Source: Lethocerus indicus (taxonomy: Eukaryota > Arthropoda > Insecta > Hemiptera > Belostomatidae). Taken from it: DNA of 64,000 nucleotides. The stretch is from assembly GCA_019843655.1 (NCBI GenBank), contig JACDQD010000001.1:41670230-41734229 (forward strand), in the 5' to 3' direction. Each line of letters begins with the position of its first letter. The stretch's first letter is position 1. The notes beneath the pieces were generated by a model. The model was not told the origin of the DNA. It did not search any database and saw only the letters and a list, made by a program, of their open reading frames with translations. This document shows positions 13,561 through 25,597 of the stretch, one piece after another. A program made the translations under genes and the position numbers.

Positions 13561-14348
13561 GAGTTGAAGACCGGTAATTATGCCGAGTATTTTATTAGTT
13601 AAAATAATAACAATAATAATACAGCACGATAGATCGCAAGACATCCGATTGTGCCATATAAGAAAAGACATTTACAACCTCGAACGACAGAATATTCGAC
13701 ACTGTCGAGCTATGTGTATCACTGTATGGATGCAGCCGAATGGGTTCGGATCGAAGAAAGGACGACTTATACCTGGCCCTTCGGGAAATCAATTGACCAA
13801 TTTTCAAGTATCGGCCGAGTGGTATTCGACATTGGCTCGAGTGTGCAATGCGGGATTTTCTCAAGTGCAATTAGAGCGGGCACCCCGGGGATCCGCCGGT
13901 AACCCCCTTAAGCATCGCCGGCTTTCATATGTCTGGCGCTACCGGATTTGCATTTTTAATCGGATTACCGGTTAGGGCGCTAGGCTTATCAATGGACTCG
14001 GCTTCATTTGCATGTCCCCCACTTGAGAATGTTTGCTCGTCCTCGTTCCACGGCCGGAATTTAATTTCCGAACCGACCCGGAGACGGGGACGCCCCCGGC
14101 CCACCGCACCGCTGTTGCTACCGCCCGGTAACGCCTGGATGTTGCTAGTTACCGCCTGAGCGGGCCAAAAATCTACCCTAAATGACTCGTCCCAAGAACA
14201 TTTTGGGATGCTGTAAGTAAACCTCTAAAACTGTAGCGGGGATGGAAAGAATTCGAAGATAATTCCCATAAACTTCCTTAAACTTAGACTCGGGTCGGTA
14301 ATTACAAATCACGCGCCTGCCAGTGATTGGATTGAGTGTAAAGTTCTC
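13561..14348. other. unassigned non-coding stretch
   Basis: Several overlapping short open frames on both strands (13580-14159) with no recognisable motif. CpG-rich around 14060-14160. Confidence 0.5.
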
Positions 14349-14349
14349 G

Positions 14350-14371
14350 ATATATATATATATATATATAC
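14350..14371. repeat. (AT)n microsatellite
   Basis: Short uninterrupted AT run. Confidence 0.95.
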
Positions 14372-14549
14372 TTATAAACTTTGAATGTACTAACCAAAAT
14401 TTGTATATTGTCTCCGATATAGTATGTATGTATATTTAATGTTGGGGGGTCGTGCCAATACGGGGATGAGATTTTTTCCCCAAACTCCGTGCTTTTTATT
14501 TATTGAAATAAAACTACCATACGTATTTACAAATATATATATAAAACCC

Positions 14550-14551
<2 letters not shown>

Positions 14552-14607
<56 letters not shown>
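14552..14607. repeat. (AT)n microsatellite
   Basis: About 28 AT units, with a shorter AT run just upstream (14532-14543). Confidence 0.95.
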
Positions 14608-14612
<5 letters not shown>

Positions 14613-16687
14613 GGTAGTAGATAAACGGAGTGAAGACAATTTAAATTAAACGCAAATTCGGTAAATATATACAGAGTACAAATTGCAGATATAATATTGA
14701 AATCTTAATCTATTTCATTACTGTAATACATGAGTTTCACGTTCAGTTAAAATATTCATGTATTCAAGGTAGTAAGGATATTCAAACCGAAGCGTGGCCG
14801 CCTACAGCTAGGAATATATTATTATGTATTCGAAGGTAATTACGGAAATAAAAGATTTTCAAAGAAGGGGGGGGGGTTAAAGTGGCCTGTTCCGACGGTT
14901 GGTTTAGCCTTATAATACCGCAAACTTCATTCCCAGAGTCGGATTTAAAATTGTCCTAACGAAAGACAAACACAAAAGTCTGGACCTCCTTAATCTTCTC
15001 GATCTTCTCGATTATTAGGTTTCGCTGTTTTCAAAGGCGCTGTATCCAGTAATTGATTCGCTCTTCAGTTTTTATACTGAAGCGTATATCCCAAAAGTTC
15101 CTTACGAGCGCTTGAAAAATCAACTGACGATTAACTAAATTCAATTACTGACAGCGGGTAAAAACCGAAACCGAGTAAATATTTAGGTACTATTGACTGC
15201 CTTACTTCATATTAAATACCTTTGCAGACCAGCGGCCTAAAGTAACAACGGAGAGTCAATTTTAAAATTCTGGGTTATTGAGGTTATTATCGCGAGGTGT
15301 TGAAACGCCCGTAATCATACACCTGTTGTTTTCCGTTGAATTTACAAAGATAACACGTTTTATCTGTATGCAGTGTTAAGAGATATGAACATGCAACGGC
15401 AATATGTCGTGGATTATGACCGATTTTATGATTTTTCCTATTGAGCTTTTTTTCAGGACCAATTACCAGATGCCGACAGATACGGGTTATCGGTTAATAG
15501 CGATTACGGACGATTTAAAATTGAAACGCGCGCGTGTGGGTGTGTGTCAACACGGTGTGGAAAATGGACAACCGAGAATATTTTCCCGATGTGGACATAC
15601 GTCGAACAACCTCGACGTACTGACATTTTACATTTAATAATTACCAAAAGATAAATAACAGGGTATGAAACGGAATATAATTAATTTTCAGGATGCTTCT
15701 CTATCGGCGTACTGTTGGCCTACCAGAGTGATACTGAGCCGGGACATCAAATACACCGAGAAATAGTCCTTAAAGAAGTCCTGGTTTTTTGAGCCACCTT
15801 ACCGGAATCCACTCGGGCCACATTGAACTCGGTCCGGTCTACCGGAGAAGTTTCGTTTCACATATTCAAGGCGAATTCTGTTGCGACGATATATCCCTTG
15901 GATAAAAACGTACAGCGCAGCTGATCCATGGCATTATGATCATCCTAATTGATACGTATTGGCCGGTCGGTACCCCCCGGAATTCGTAATGGGGTAATTG
16001 CAGTTTGTTGGGAACGAATATTAAATTAAAGGGCGATTTAAAAAAAAACCTAGCAAGAAATATTGTTCGTATGCCGGTCCCTGGGTGGGCCCCAACGAAC
16101 GATGAATTATTTATTAGAAGTTAATTAATCGTTACTGAATTTACCGCCGGTCCTATTTTTAAAAATCGGGTACGCCATCTCGGGGGCCTATTTTGAAAAT
16201 TACACGTTAAATCGCCGCGTTAAATTTATATGGTTTTTCGTCGGTTCGCGTTAATTGATAAAGGCCGGCACCCCCGGCCATAGCTATTTGTCGGCTCACA
16301 GATCGATTAGAATTTCAATGTACGTTCGTAGGGGCAATATATTAGAACGTGGACTCCCCATATCCGATTCAAAGGAATCGACCTAAACCATAAATTAATA
16401 CTATTTAGGCCAACATAAAGCGGACCATAAAAATTCACCGGACGGCGAAACACTAAAACTGGTCTGAACACAGATACGGGAAATAGATAGCGCGATGTAA
16501 TTTTGGAAAATTTGGTCAGTATATGAAAATGATTAGAAACCGGATAGTAAAAAAACTTCACACTCACTTCCGTAACACATACCGTCCAATTTATACTCAG
16601 CACGTAAAAATGGTGCAAAGCTAATACGGCGTTCCCTAGGCAACCGGTGGTAGTAAATGGCTGCAAGTATCGGGTAATTAACAGAAC
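14608..16687. other. unassigned non-coding stretch
   Basis: AT-rich with CpG-rich parts at 15780-16300. The minus-strand open frame 16307-16726 (139 codons) is one of the longest in the window but has no domain or signal I can name. Confidence 0.5.
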
Positions 16688-16714
16688 GCTACTGACAATG
16701 CTCAAAGCCCGAAT
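16688..16714 (+). repeat. short match to dispersed repeat R3 (hammerhead-like signature)
   Basis: GCTA CTGACAA is followed by TGCTC..AAGCCC and GAAT. It resembles the start of the R3 copies at 45030 and 47992, but the similarity does not clearly extend further, so this may be chance. Confidence 0.25.
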
Positions 16715-18923
16715 CCCAGACGTCATGGAGAAACCGGATATTCCGGCTTTGCCCTTTCACGAAGACTAAGTCCAATCTCGGCCACGCCGGGTAGGTCAGT
16801 TCAAGTTCAATCTATACCGCCCTCGGTGGATTATTGCCCTTAAAAAATAAAAAGACAATGAAGGCCCACATACAGCAATGGTTTTATTAAGCGGATTTGG
16901 GGATCGGAGCGAATTTAAACCCGGTCTCACGGAACGAGTACATTATTCCTGCCGACAATGGGGCAAGCTCCTTATCGCCCCCGGGCAGCCCCTGCCCAAG
17001 GTTGATTAATTTAACATATTTTTTTGCGACAGAGAAAAGAAATTAATCGAAGTTGAAACTGCGGACGGGATGAAAAGCAGAGGGGACAATAGGTGATGTA
17101 GCCCAGAACGAGCTTTATACGGGCCCTTACTCCGAATAGGGAAGAGATATTATTGTTTCCCCATTATATGCCCCCCGAGGTTACCAACTGGGAAAATAAT
17201 TAATACGATCGTAAGTGTTATTTTTCCACTTGATACAATTTTCAACCTGTTGTGTAACGCCCGATAAAGCCTTAAAAATATTACGACAGTCATACTATGC
17301 ACGATTTCGAGAACATCTGCATAGGCCTGCCTTCACTTAGAAACCGATTTTTTCAAATTTCAACTTAACACCGGTGAATCCAAAACACCGTAGAATCCTG
17401 GTCGGCGGTTACTATCTAGTTCGACAACATTCCTTGGGTACATATATTCTATACACGTTTTTACTAAGCTACAGGGGTGTTCTGGAATCATTTGAGCATA
17501 TTCGAATTTGCGATTGGATGAAAATCGATGAGTAATAGTTACGGGTCACTGGTAACCGGGTCCAGTGTAGCTTGCATGAAATAAAGGATCACACACAGTG
17601 GCATCGGGTTTTATAAAAAAAACGTTTTCTCCACGACACTTTACTGTTTTAGACACTCCAAATGAAATTAAAAAGATTATAACAATTTAACTTGTAAATA
17701 TAAAATTAAATTCTAGTTATATAAAAATACTTTTGCGCTTTATGGTACATTTGTATTATATAGCGTTAGAATTGTTGTTAAAAAAAGTGACGGGTAATGT
17801 CAGAGCTTTGGGAAATGGCACAAGAGTGGCGAATTCGCGGGATAAAAATCGACGATAGTGTTTTTACCAGTCGTGTCGGGGCATGAAAAACGAGTTGGGT
17901 CGGACCCGCTCTTTTAGGTCCTAATGCAGGTTCCTCGTAGACACCCATTTTAGTGATTCAGTTGTCGCTGTCCGTGATCCCGTTCGAGTTTCACTTTAAA
18001 GCCTCAGACAATACCCGGCCGGAATTTACCTCGGCCCCCAACCCCCAACCGGCTTCACGCTTCCCCCTCCTAACCTTTTTAATTATTTTATTCCCAGAAA
18101 CCTTTTAGCCGGCATTGTGCCACTTGCGCTCTTGGAGAACGCGTTGAGAAATTTCTCTGATAAGAGCACGAAGATTTTTCGAATTAAATCGTGTTCCCGT
18201 TGTAAATTTTAAAGCGCGGAGTGAAACTATTTTCTTTCAATTCAGTACCTAAGCAACTGTATATATCTATAAATAAGCGTCGGTACGCATCATCGCGGGA
18301 GCCCAAGCGGTAGAAGCCGCATCACAGCCATGTTACAAATTCGATTCTTTATTCACGTCCGACGGGTCCAGATAGCCGCCATTGTTCCCGCTAATGTTCT
18401 CTGCCCGCCCCATTTTTTTCCCTTTTTCCTCGGGGCGCTGATTAGCAACGATCCGGTTCATTAAGCCTCGGTAGGCGGGGGCGGGTTAGGAATAATAGCC
18501 GGTTTTTACTCCCGACCCCGGTTAAATATAACACCCGCTCGAGTCCGATTGAGCCGTGAATCAATCCTCCTTTCCGCGCCTATAAACCCGCTGTAATTGT
18601 TCCCCGATGTTCGAAGTGGCCGGGGGTTAGAATCGAACAGTATTTCTTAACCTTTCCACTCGAGGCGGGCGCCTTTGAATAAAAGGCCGACAACTCTCAT
18701 TGATCTATTTATGTCCGCGAAGCCGTGATTCTGGCTTATACTAGATATTCGGTAGGTCGGATAATATCAATCAGATGCAAGTGATAGAAACTAGGCAGAT
18801 ATAAGGGCTTACGCGCTTCATTGCTGAAAAAAGATCAGCGGTCAGGAACTAAAAAAGAATAACTATTTTTGTCCACGAAGATATACATTTTTTAAAATAT
18901 GGAAAAGGAAGGAAAAGAGCATT
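16715..18923. other. unassigned non-coding stretch
   Basis: CpG-rich at 17990-18700, AT-rich elsewhere. A vaguely tRNA-like string near 18300-18360 does not fold into tRNA arms on inspection. Nothing else recognised. Confidence 0.5.
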
Positions 18924-19027
18924 GTAGATTTCGTGTGCTTCTGTCTCCTCTCGTTGGTTTGGTCTTTCGCTAGACCGATCTACGAAATCTACGGTATTCC
19001 AACCCCGCGCAGACCACAAAACAGGTA
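18924..19027. mobile_element. PLE terminal-repeat fragment, truncated fold-back
   Basis: Two fragments of the pLTR family sit head-to-head. The minus-oriented part (18924-18977) runs from GTAGATTTCGTG through CTGTCTCCTCTCGTTGGTTT to GCTAGACCG. The plus-oriented part (18982-19027) runs from ACGAAATCTACGG through CAGACCACAAAACAGGTA, the outer pLTR end. The hammerhead core is missing because the two arms join just beside its stem I. The short open frame through it is only a translation of the repeat. Confidence 0.75.
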
Positions 19028-20150
19028 TTTTAGAAAAGAACATTGTTGTAAAACTACTTTAATAACCGAAGGTTTTCGCGACCAGAACTTAAATTATCGC
19101 TTCTGTTACGATTGCGTAATACTGTGGGAACAACCTCAGGTTACCCCGATATTGAAACCGGTGAAATTACTGAAACGTCGCGTGTCATGATAGATCTGCA
19201 TATTTTTGATATCAGAAACGGTTGAATGTAATTGTGATATTACAACATTGAATATGACGAAGTATTAAAACAACACTGTCTGAAGTATTTGACTCTGAAG
19301 ACGGTGGAAAAGGTATAATAAAAACATTCGAATTGACTATCATAAAATTAAATAATTGTTATGTAAGATGCAAAGAATATATACACTTCTTTTATGTGGA
19401 ATAACTTCATATTACGCATTTATTATTACCGTATAATGCTTTTATCATTAACTTAGATAAATATTTCCCATGAAAATTAAATTTGAGTGTGTAAACATTG
19501 AAGAATTATTAATGTCAATCATCGACACGTGTTGTGATATTTTATTACTAAATTTGCGTAACAAGGTAAAATAATATTAAACAGTTAGAATGAGGAAAGG
19601 AAAGGGTTGAAAATTATTACCGACTTTTAATAATCAATTCGTATAACTATTTGATGGTTATTGGCGTTGGGCGGAGAAGGCGGGGGTGGGCGGTCTCTTG
19701 AATTGAGCGGGGTTTAATTAGGACCAGATCCCGAATTAAGTCTGAGGCGGTAATGGGAGCGAAGTTGGTGAAATGATCGGGTGGCGATTTAGGGGAAAGC
19801 CTAACGGTCTAGAGGGGGGCATTATGCCCGACATTAGGAAGTGACGAACACCGAGGTTAATCGACCTGTCCCGTCGCATTAAACGTTCCCCAATCTTCGC
19901 CTACATCAGTTCCCCTCGTTCAACCGGCTATAAAACCGACTTGGTAACTTTGTTTTGATTCTGTTATCGTCTGGAAACAGTCCGTTTATACGGACGTGTA
20001 ACAAAAAAATTATATTAAAAATATCCGAAATTAAATACTCGATTCGACCGAATTTATTTGTATTTTCCCATAATTAAAAGCGGCGATTAAATTTAATATT
20101 CGAAATTTGGCTTTTCGTCTTGTGCAGAAGTAATACTTAAGCTTATCACT
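19028..20150. other. unassigned non-coding stretch
   Basis: AT-rich, with a CpG-rich part at 19660-19950. Nothing recognised. Confidence 0.5.
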
Positions 20151-20255
20151 AACTTCCGGTAGGACTATGAGAAAAACCTCGGTTGGCTGGGGTTGAACCC
20201 CGGCTATCCCGGGATTTTTCCATGTGTTTCGAAACGACCCGAGCTGGCTCCTGTG
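20151..20255 (-). repeat. dispersed repeat R1, copy 2
   Basis: Partner of 1212-1322 in the same orientation. The minus strand reads GGTTCAACCCC within GGGG..CCCC arms, one change from the Pol III B-box consensus. Outside this core the two copies share the CCGGTAGGA start and the GATTTTTCC/GAAAC block. The polypurine tract of copy 1 is absent, so the repeat ends near 20255. Confidence 0.5.
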
Positions 20256-21745
20256 GAAGCGTTTTTGCCTTTTCCGTTCCTGGGGCCGTTCGAGGTTTCG
20301 GAACTCTCATCGGCTCAATTCGGAACAACATCAAGGCCCGACTGGAGAAATGGAGTCCGACAGAAGCCTGCCAACCGAACTTCTTCCCACAGCTTTACGC
20401 GAACCTACAGGTAGTTAGCGATAATTCTTTTCGCTCATTTACTACTTAAGCCGGTCTCCTGCCGAATTTAAATTAAAGGAAACGATATTACAAGTACGAA
20501 TGGAATGAGCGACGGCGTATTCACGTTGCAACTATTTAGCATTTTATCAGACGGGGTTTTATCGGACGCCTCTAAAAGCTATCAATGAACCGTGGGCCGC
20601 GATTAAGGCCCGTAATGACGCGGAAGTAAGTAAGTAAGTAACTCAAGTTGAAGACAAGTTGAAGCAAGTGACGGAAGCCAAACAATTTAGTCGGAGCGGA
20701 AGGGAAAAGGCTGTTCTCGAGATAAAGTTGTTCGCTGATGGGAACAGGCAAACTTCTCGAATTTCTGACTCGTATTCAGTTCCTTTCCTTACACGGGCAG
20801 GTTTTGTTACCGGTAAATTTTTCAGCCCCGCGTACGCTGTTCCCGAATATCATCTCCCGGCTCACACAACGTTGGCTCGGGCCGCTAATGAAACTCAACC
20901 ATAAACTAGGACCGAATTTTGACGTAAAATGAGGCCATTCTATTCGTATGCGTATTTTATCAGCTGAAACTTTTTTCATTTTTTCATTTCATGGTTTTAT
21001 ATTATTGATTGTCTCGCAAAGGCCGAATATCTGTATCTAATTAATGGAGAAACAGGAGGTCTATAATTTGGTAAAATCGCCTTTCTATTCTATAGAATAA
21101 AGAGAACCTCGCCTTGACCTACTGTAATTATAATTAATATATACAGCTTGTTGGGAAAATTCAGATAAACATACCTCGTCTGATAACTGTTAATTTCTAT
21201 TTCTATGAACTAATTCTCTTATTAGCGTCCTCACATTATTGGATAATTTTTAATAAAATACAAAGGGTAAACTTCACGCTAAGATCTCTCCCATTTCTTT
21301 CTTAATAGCCTTGTCCTCATAGTATACATCTTTTTCCTATGAAATTCGCAATATCTCTAGTTTGGATATCATTAAATAACCGGATTCTCGACGCCGTGAA
21401 TCATAATTACTTCGGATAATATGATGCCCTAACGGAAAATTCGAAGTTAAGCCCGCGTTTCGTCACTGCAATTAATTACGGCGGAGTAATTATTCTCTCG
21501 TTTTCCGACAATGCCTGCAACTTCGGGTGGATGTGATCGATACGGGTGGACAAATTACTATTTAAATTTTGCTCTTTTTTAAAATCTCTCGGGTCTAAAA
21601 AGCGACACGTTAAATAAAATACCTCCAATTTTATATTTTAGCCACGGAGTCAGTATCGAAAGTCACACTCGTGTGGCGATTATTAGGCGCGGCCGGGGAA
21701 TCCTGCCGGGGCAATTAACCTCACGAAAGGTTCAGTCAACCGAAA
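20256..21745. other. unassigned non-coding stretch
   Basis: Contains a small (GTAA)4 run at 20624-20642 followed by a doubled AAGTTGAAG motif. Overlapping open frames at 20183-20932 have no recognised product. The segment just below 21746 is where the next part of the 21.8-kb non-LTR element would be expected, but no readable reverse transcriptase remains. Confidence 0.5.
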
Positions 21746-21820
21746 TGAGGACGAAACGTCGCAGCCGACCGGAATATGATCCGAACTGAGATCACGGGAT
21801 GCTTGAAGCACCTGGTTTAA
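21746..21820 (-). pseudogene. non-LTR retrotransposon APE-type endonuclease fragment
   Basis: The minus-strand frame 21683-21871 contains VLQASRDLSSDHIPVGCDVS. The SSDHxPV signature, preceded by a short leucine-rich stretch, is the conserved end of the apurinic/apyrimidinic-type endonuclease of Jockey/CR1-like retrotransposons, where Asp and His are catalytic. Only about 25 residues are convincing. Nothing before or after is readable as gag or reverse transcriptase, so this is an isolated relic. The call rests on this single motif. Confidence 0.55.
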
Positions 21821-23291
21821 TGGGGAACACAGGGATGTTCCTATACTGCCGAAACGACCCCCTACCCGCATCTGGCTCTAAGCTGAATTCCCAGTTAATG
21901 AAGTTAGCGACACGCTGACGGGCATTAAGCGTTTCGAAAGGTCGTAACTCTTCCGGCAACCGCTCATGCATAATAAAAAGTCAAATGACATTTAGTTTCT
22001 CGGCAGCACAAAACGACGTATCGCGGACGACGGATGTAAGATTTCGAAAAAATAAAAATAAAAATGAGACACGTAATACCGGGAGGAAATGTTTGGCTGT
22101 TAGAAGATTGGAGGAGTTGCCGGGATGATTCAGCGTTTGGGGTCAAATCGGGCGGAAACTAAATCAGTGCTTCACCACGACAGTCAAGAGGCACGGTTAC
22201 GCCTATCTTAGCCCAATATTAAAATGTTAAAAAAAAAATAATATTTTACCGAGTATAATAAAGCGCTAATATTTGCGAAATTTAAGCTGAAATTGAGACT
22301 TTACATCTTTTTTTTGTGTACACATCATTCAATCTCTCACCGATTAATATTTAAAAATATATTGGATTACATACAGTTCTGAAAGCGAAACACTTCTCTG
22401 AAATATTTTCTTATTAATGGCATAAAAGTAATATTTAAAATAAATTAATTATACTACGTCGAATTAATTATACTATTTTCGCGGAGATAGCCCCAGAGGA
22501 ATTATGTTAATGAAGATTTTAATAAATAATATAGTTAACAATTTGTCGCATATTTTTCAAACAGCCTCGGATAAAATCTCAAATATCAATAAATTATAGA
22601 AACAAGGTTTTTCGCCACTCGAAATCTAAATGGGTGAGGGGGGGGGGGGAAGAAATTATTATTTCTTGGGTGACATAAATATTAAGGTGACGTCGCGAGA
22701 AGGGGAAGCATCGAGTATCAATCATGGGGGCCGTGTTCAGGTTGTTTACTGGAGTGTGACAGAATTCGTAATGTCTAAAACATGACAAATCGCTCGCGGT
22801 TTATTTATTGGCTCCCCCCTTCGATTAAAAATATTTCATTTGCCTCCATTTCATTTTAAACGTTTATTCCACTAATAAATAAATCTGTAAAATAACTACG
22901 GTTATGATTCGTTTTAAATTATGTTCTCCTGCGCGAACTTATACAAAAAATAGACGTCGGGAACTGTTAGAAAATATGGTCCGAAACGGGAACTTCCTAC
23001 CAGTCTGTAGGAGAATCTTGATATTGAATAATTTTGCTAATAATTGAGAACTCGGTTTGTAACGGGGAATTATATTAATTGGAATAGGTAAAACAAAGTC
23101 CTGTGCTCGGACTTAGCAACTGAAATTTAACTTACCCCGAATTTCAATTTTTTACATGATCCTTAAAATGCTTCTAATAACAAAGATAACATTATTTAAA
23201 TTTGTCTTTAAATTATTGAAAAATTAAAGTCAGTCGATACTATTTTTATGTCTGTTATTTGTATAGCGAGTCCACTTAATTACCCGACGCC
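21821..23291. other. unassigned non-coding stretch
   Basis: Mostly AT-rich. A G10 run lies at about 22638. Nothing recognised. Confidence 0.5.
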
Positions 23292-23332
23292 AAATTCCAT
23301 TATGCAATGTACAATGGAATACAATGGAATTT
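23292..23332. repeat. 41-bp hairpin repeat, copy 1
   Basis: Begins AAATTCCATTATGCAATGTA and ends ACAATGGAATTT, so the ends are inverted complements. Inside, the decamer ACAATGGAAT is present twice in tandem. The second copy lies 171 bp downstream in the same orientation. Confidence 0.8.
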
Positions 23333-23462
23333 CTCATGTTTACGACAGAACGCGGGCGAGAGACATCCACTTCCGAACCCGGGGGGCTACTCCTTTACTT
23401 TCGCGATAATGTCCCGGCACTTACTTGAAACGTCTTCGGACGGGGAAAATTGGCCGAAAATT

Positions 23463-23503
23463 AAATTCCATTATGCAATGTAGGATGAAATATAATGGAA
23501 TTT
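23463..23503. repeat. 41-bp hairpin repeat, copy 2
   Basis: Shares the first 20 bases exactly with copy 1 (23292-23332), then has GGATGAAATATAATGGAATTT. Its ends AAATTCCATTAT and ATAATGGAATTT form a nearly perfect 12-bp stem. The pair brackets about 130 bp of CpG-rich unique DNA, so it could mark the ends of a small non-autonomous element. Confidence 0.8.
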
Positions 23504-23959
23504 CCCGCTCGATAGTCTCCCAACCTTATGTGGCCATTAATAAGGTTCCGTATAAGTGGCTGTACTCGACATTTATATGCTGAAAATTTCCCGACGATAT
23601 TTTCGTTCCCGAAGGCAAGAAAATTTAACCTAATTCGTATCGAGAGCGTATTAACTCGGGCGGGTAAATAAAAAAGGAAAATCGTACTTACGGCCAGGAA
23701 GCGAAATCCCTTGTCGGAGGCCGGGCCGCAATGGCCCCTGTCCGAATCTGGAAATAAAACGGAAAGTATTCAACTTGGAATTAATTTAATGACTCATTCA
23801 GGTGTTACAGAAAGTAATAGTATGATTCATTATGAAAATGTTTCTATTCCGACATCGGAGTATATTGGAATGCGTTAACTAACATCATATTAATGTTTTC
23901 CGTATTCATTGAAAGGTATTCGGTTCATACTGTTTGGAATGGCATACAGATCTTGAAGT
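23504..23959. other. unassigned non-coding stretch
   Basis: Nothing recognised. Confidence 0.5.
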
Positions 23960-24012
23960 CACTAATTGTATTTTACAGTTGTGGTAATAAAACATCTGTA
24001 AAAAAAATAAAT
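23960..24012 (+). repeat. partial match to the 3' terminus of repeat R2
   Basis: ATTGTATTTTACAGTTGTGG then TAATAAAACATCTGTAAAA parallels the last 40 bp of the R2 copies at 7.7 and 8.8 kb. It is followed by an A-rich (AAAT)n tail, as expected for a poly(A)-type retroelement end. The region upstream does not align. Confidence 0.4.
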
Positions 24013-24515
24013 AAATGAAACATTTATTCTAACGTCGCTCGTGCCATCATCGGAAAAGTGATCTACACTGAACAATTCAGAATCTTGCAATAAATAAACA
24101 TTAAATAAATTAATTAATGTTTATCCTTCGACCCCCCCCCCCCGTCCTATAAGCCTGGCACGGTAACAATAATGCAATATTCTTCTCCGGTCTAATAATA
24201 GACGGGTAAAAGTGTTCTTGGCTCGCGTTCCTGGGTACAATACGTAACAGGGCAAGGAGTTGTTTATGCCGGCGGCACATGTGAATCACAATGGGTGCCC
24301 CTTGCACTCAGTGGGGGGCTTAATCAAGTCCATAGGTTAAGTTTCCTCATCACTCCACAGGCTCCGATGGTGACCTTGGTTCTAATCTTGGTTTTAAATT
24401 GGACACCATAACTCGGATCCAGTTGAAACTATGTGCTCCGAATGTCACAGTATACACGGTATATTACAGGGGCCTAAAAAATATGGCTGTACGCTTTACA
24501 GAGTTTTTTTATTTC
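24013..24515. other. unassigned non-coding stretch
   Basis: Includes a C10 run near 24132. The beginning of the 24399-24719 open frame lies here, but its first 39 residues are not recognisable. Confidence 0.5.
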
Positions 24516-24662
24516 CAATCAGAAGTCCTTCGAACAATCCTTAATGCTCCCGGGGATGTTTCAAATAACACAGTTTACCACGACTTCAACATACTGACAG
24601 TTGACGAATTAATAAAATACTGGTTCCTAAAATTTCATACCCGTCTACACGTCAAAAATAAC
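24516..24662 (+). pseudogene. Jockey-like reverse-transcriptase C-terminal fragment
   Basis: Within the frame 24399-24719, residues 40-88 begin QSEVLRTILNAPGDVSNNTV and continue with an HDFNILTVDELIK block and a KFHTRLH block. The order (Q)SxVLRxIxNAP, then VSN, then an LNIPTV-like segment, then a HxRL segment, is the conserved tail of Jockey-clade non-LTR retrotransposon polyproteins. It is the longest uninterrupted piece of that tail in the window after the 45.8-kb copy. Neither the polymerase motifs nor a poly(A) end are present. It lies on the plus strand, unlike the other Jockey relics here. Confidence 0.75.
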
Positions 24663-25597
24663 AATCGTCGGGTGTCTTCCGTATCGAGAGAAACAAGCGG
24701 TATAAAAATAAAAAAGTAATTATACTTTTATGTCTACTCGATCGATATATCAAGATCTGAACAATGTGCCTACGTACTGTAATATAAAGCTCTATTTTGG
24801 AATACAGTCACTGGGCGATATTTCCTGCCATGACTCGCTCCTCGCTGGACCGGTTCGGCAACCGTTGTCTGGTCAGAACAACACACTAATTTTTATCCAA
24901 AACTGACTTTCCCGGATAAGGAAAAAGTTGGGGCGGCAATACATAAAGATAAATGAATCGGTTATTAAGGGGCTAACCACTGCGCCGGTATGCTCTCGGG
25001 ATGGACGAAGTGTAGGGAGGGGGCGAAGGAAGCATTAATTGTGGACGTCGTTCTGAGCTGCGTTCGAGCGGCGAAAATATAATTGGGGACCGGCGCCACT
25101 TTCGCCGGCGTTAAGGGATGAAAAAAAAACGGAGAAAAAAAAGACGGGAGAAAGTGATAGAGGAAATCGACTTTGTAATCGACTTACAATACAATCAGGG
25201 CCGTTGCGGGCGTAGGGTGGGGGGTGTTTGTGCCCAGAAAAGTGCACCCCTTCGCTGCGGAACCTTTTTTCGAAACGGAGCCACTTAAAATCCCGGTAAA
25301 AGACTTCTGAACCCCGCCCCCCCCCAAACCTCCGAATTTCCAGCGGATTTTCCGGTTTAATAATGTTTTGTAGTTGCGCCCCGAAAAAGAAGCTGTTCAG
25401 TTTTTTCTTAAACCCGCCGACGGACAAGAAAATCGCTGCGCCACCACTTATTTCAATATTCGGGTTCTATTAAATCTAACCCCGTACAGGACACAAAATA
25501 ATCGACTTAAACCGTTAGGAGTAAAATATGCGGCCATACAAGGTTCGAACGGAGAATTCAGATATAGATAAGCTAAATATTTGTAGTTATTTTAACA
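24663..25597. other. unassigned non-coding stretch
   Basis: Overlapping low-complexity open frames at 25035-25571 on both strands are not recognisable. Nothing else seen. Confidence 0.5.

Noticed and set aside
16307..16726. 139-codon minus-strand frame
   Set aside because: No motif, signal or neighbouring exon; hydrophobic composition as expected from AT-rich DNA.
18300..18360. tRNA-like phrase GCCCAAGCGGTAGAAGCC
   Set aside because: Could not be folded into the other tRNA arms.
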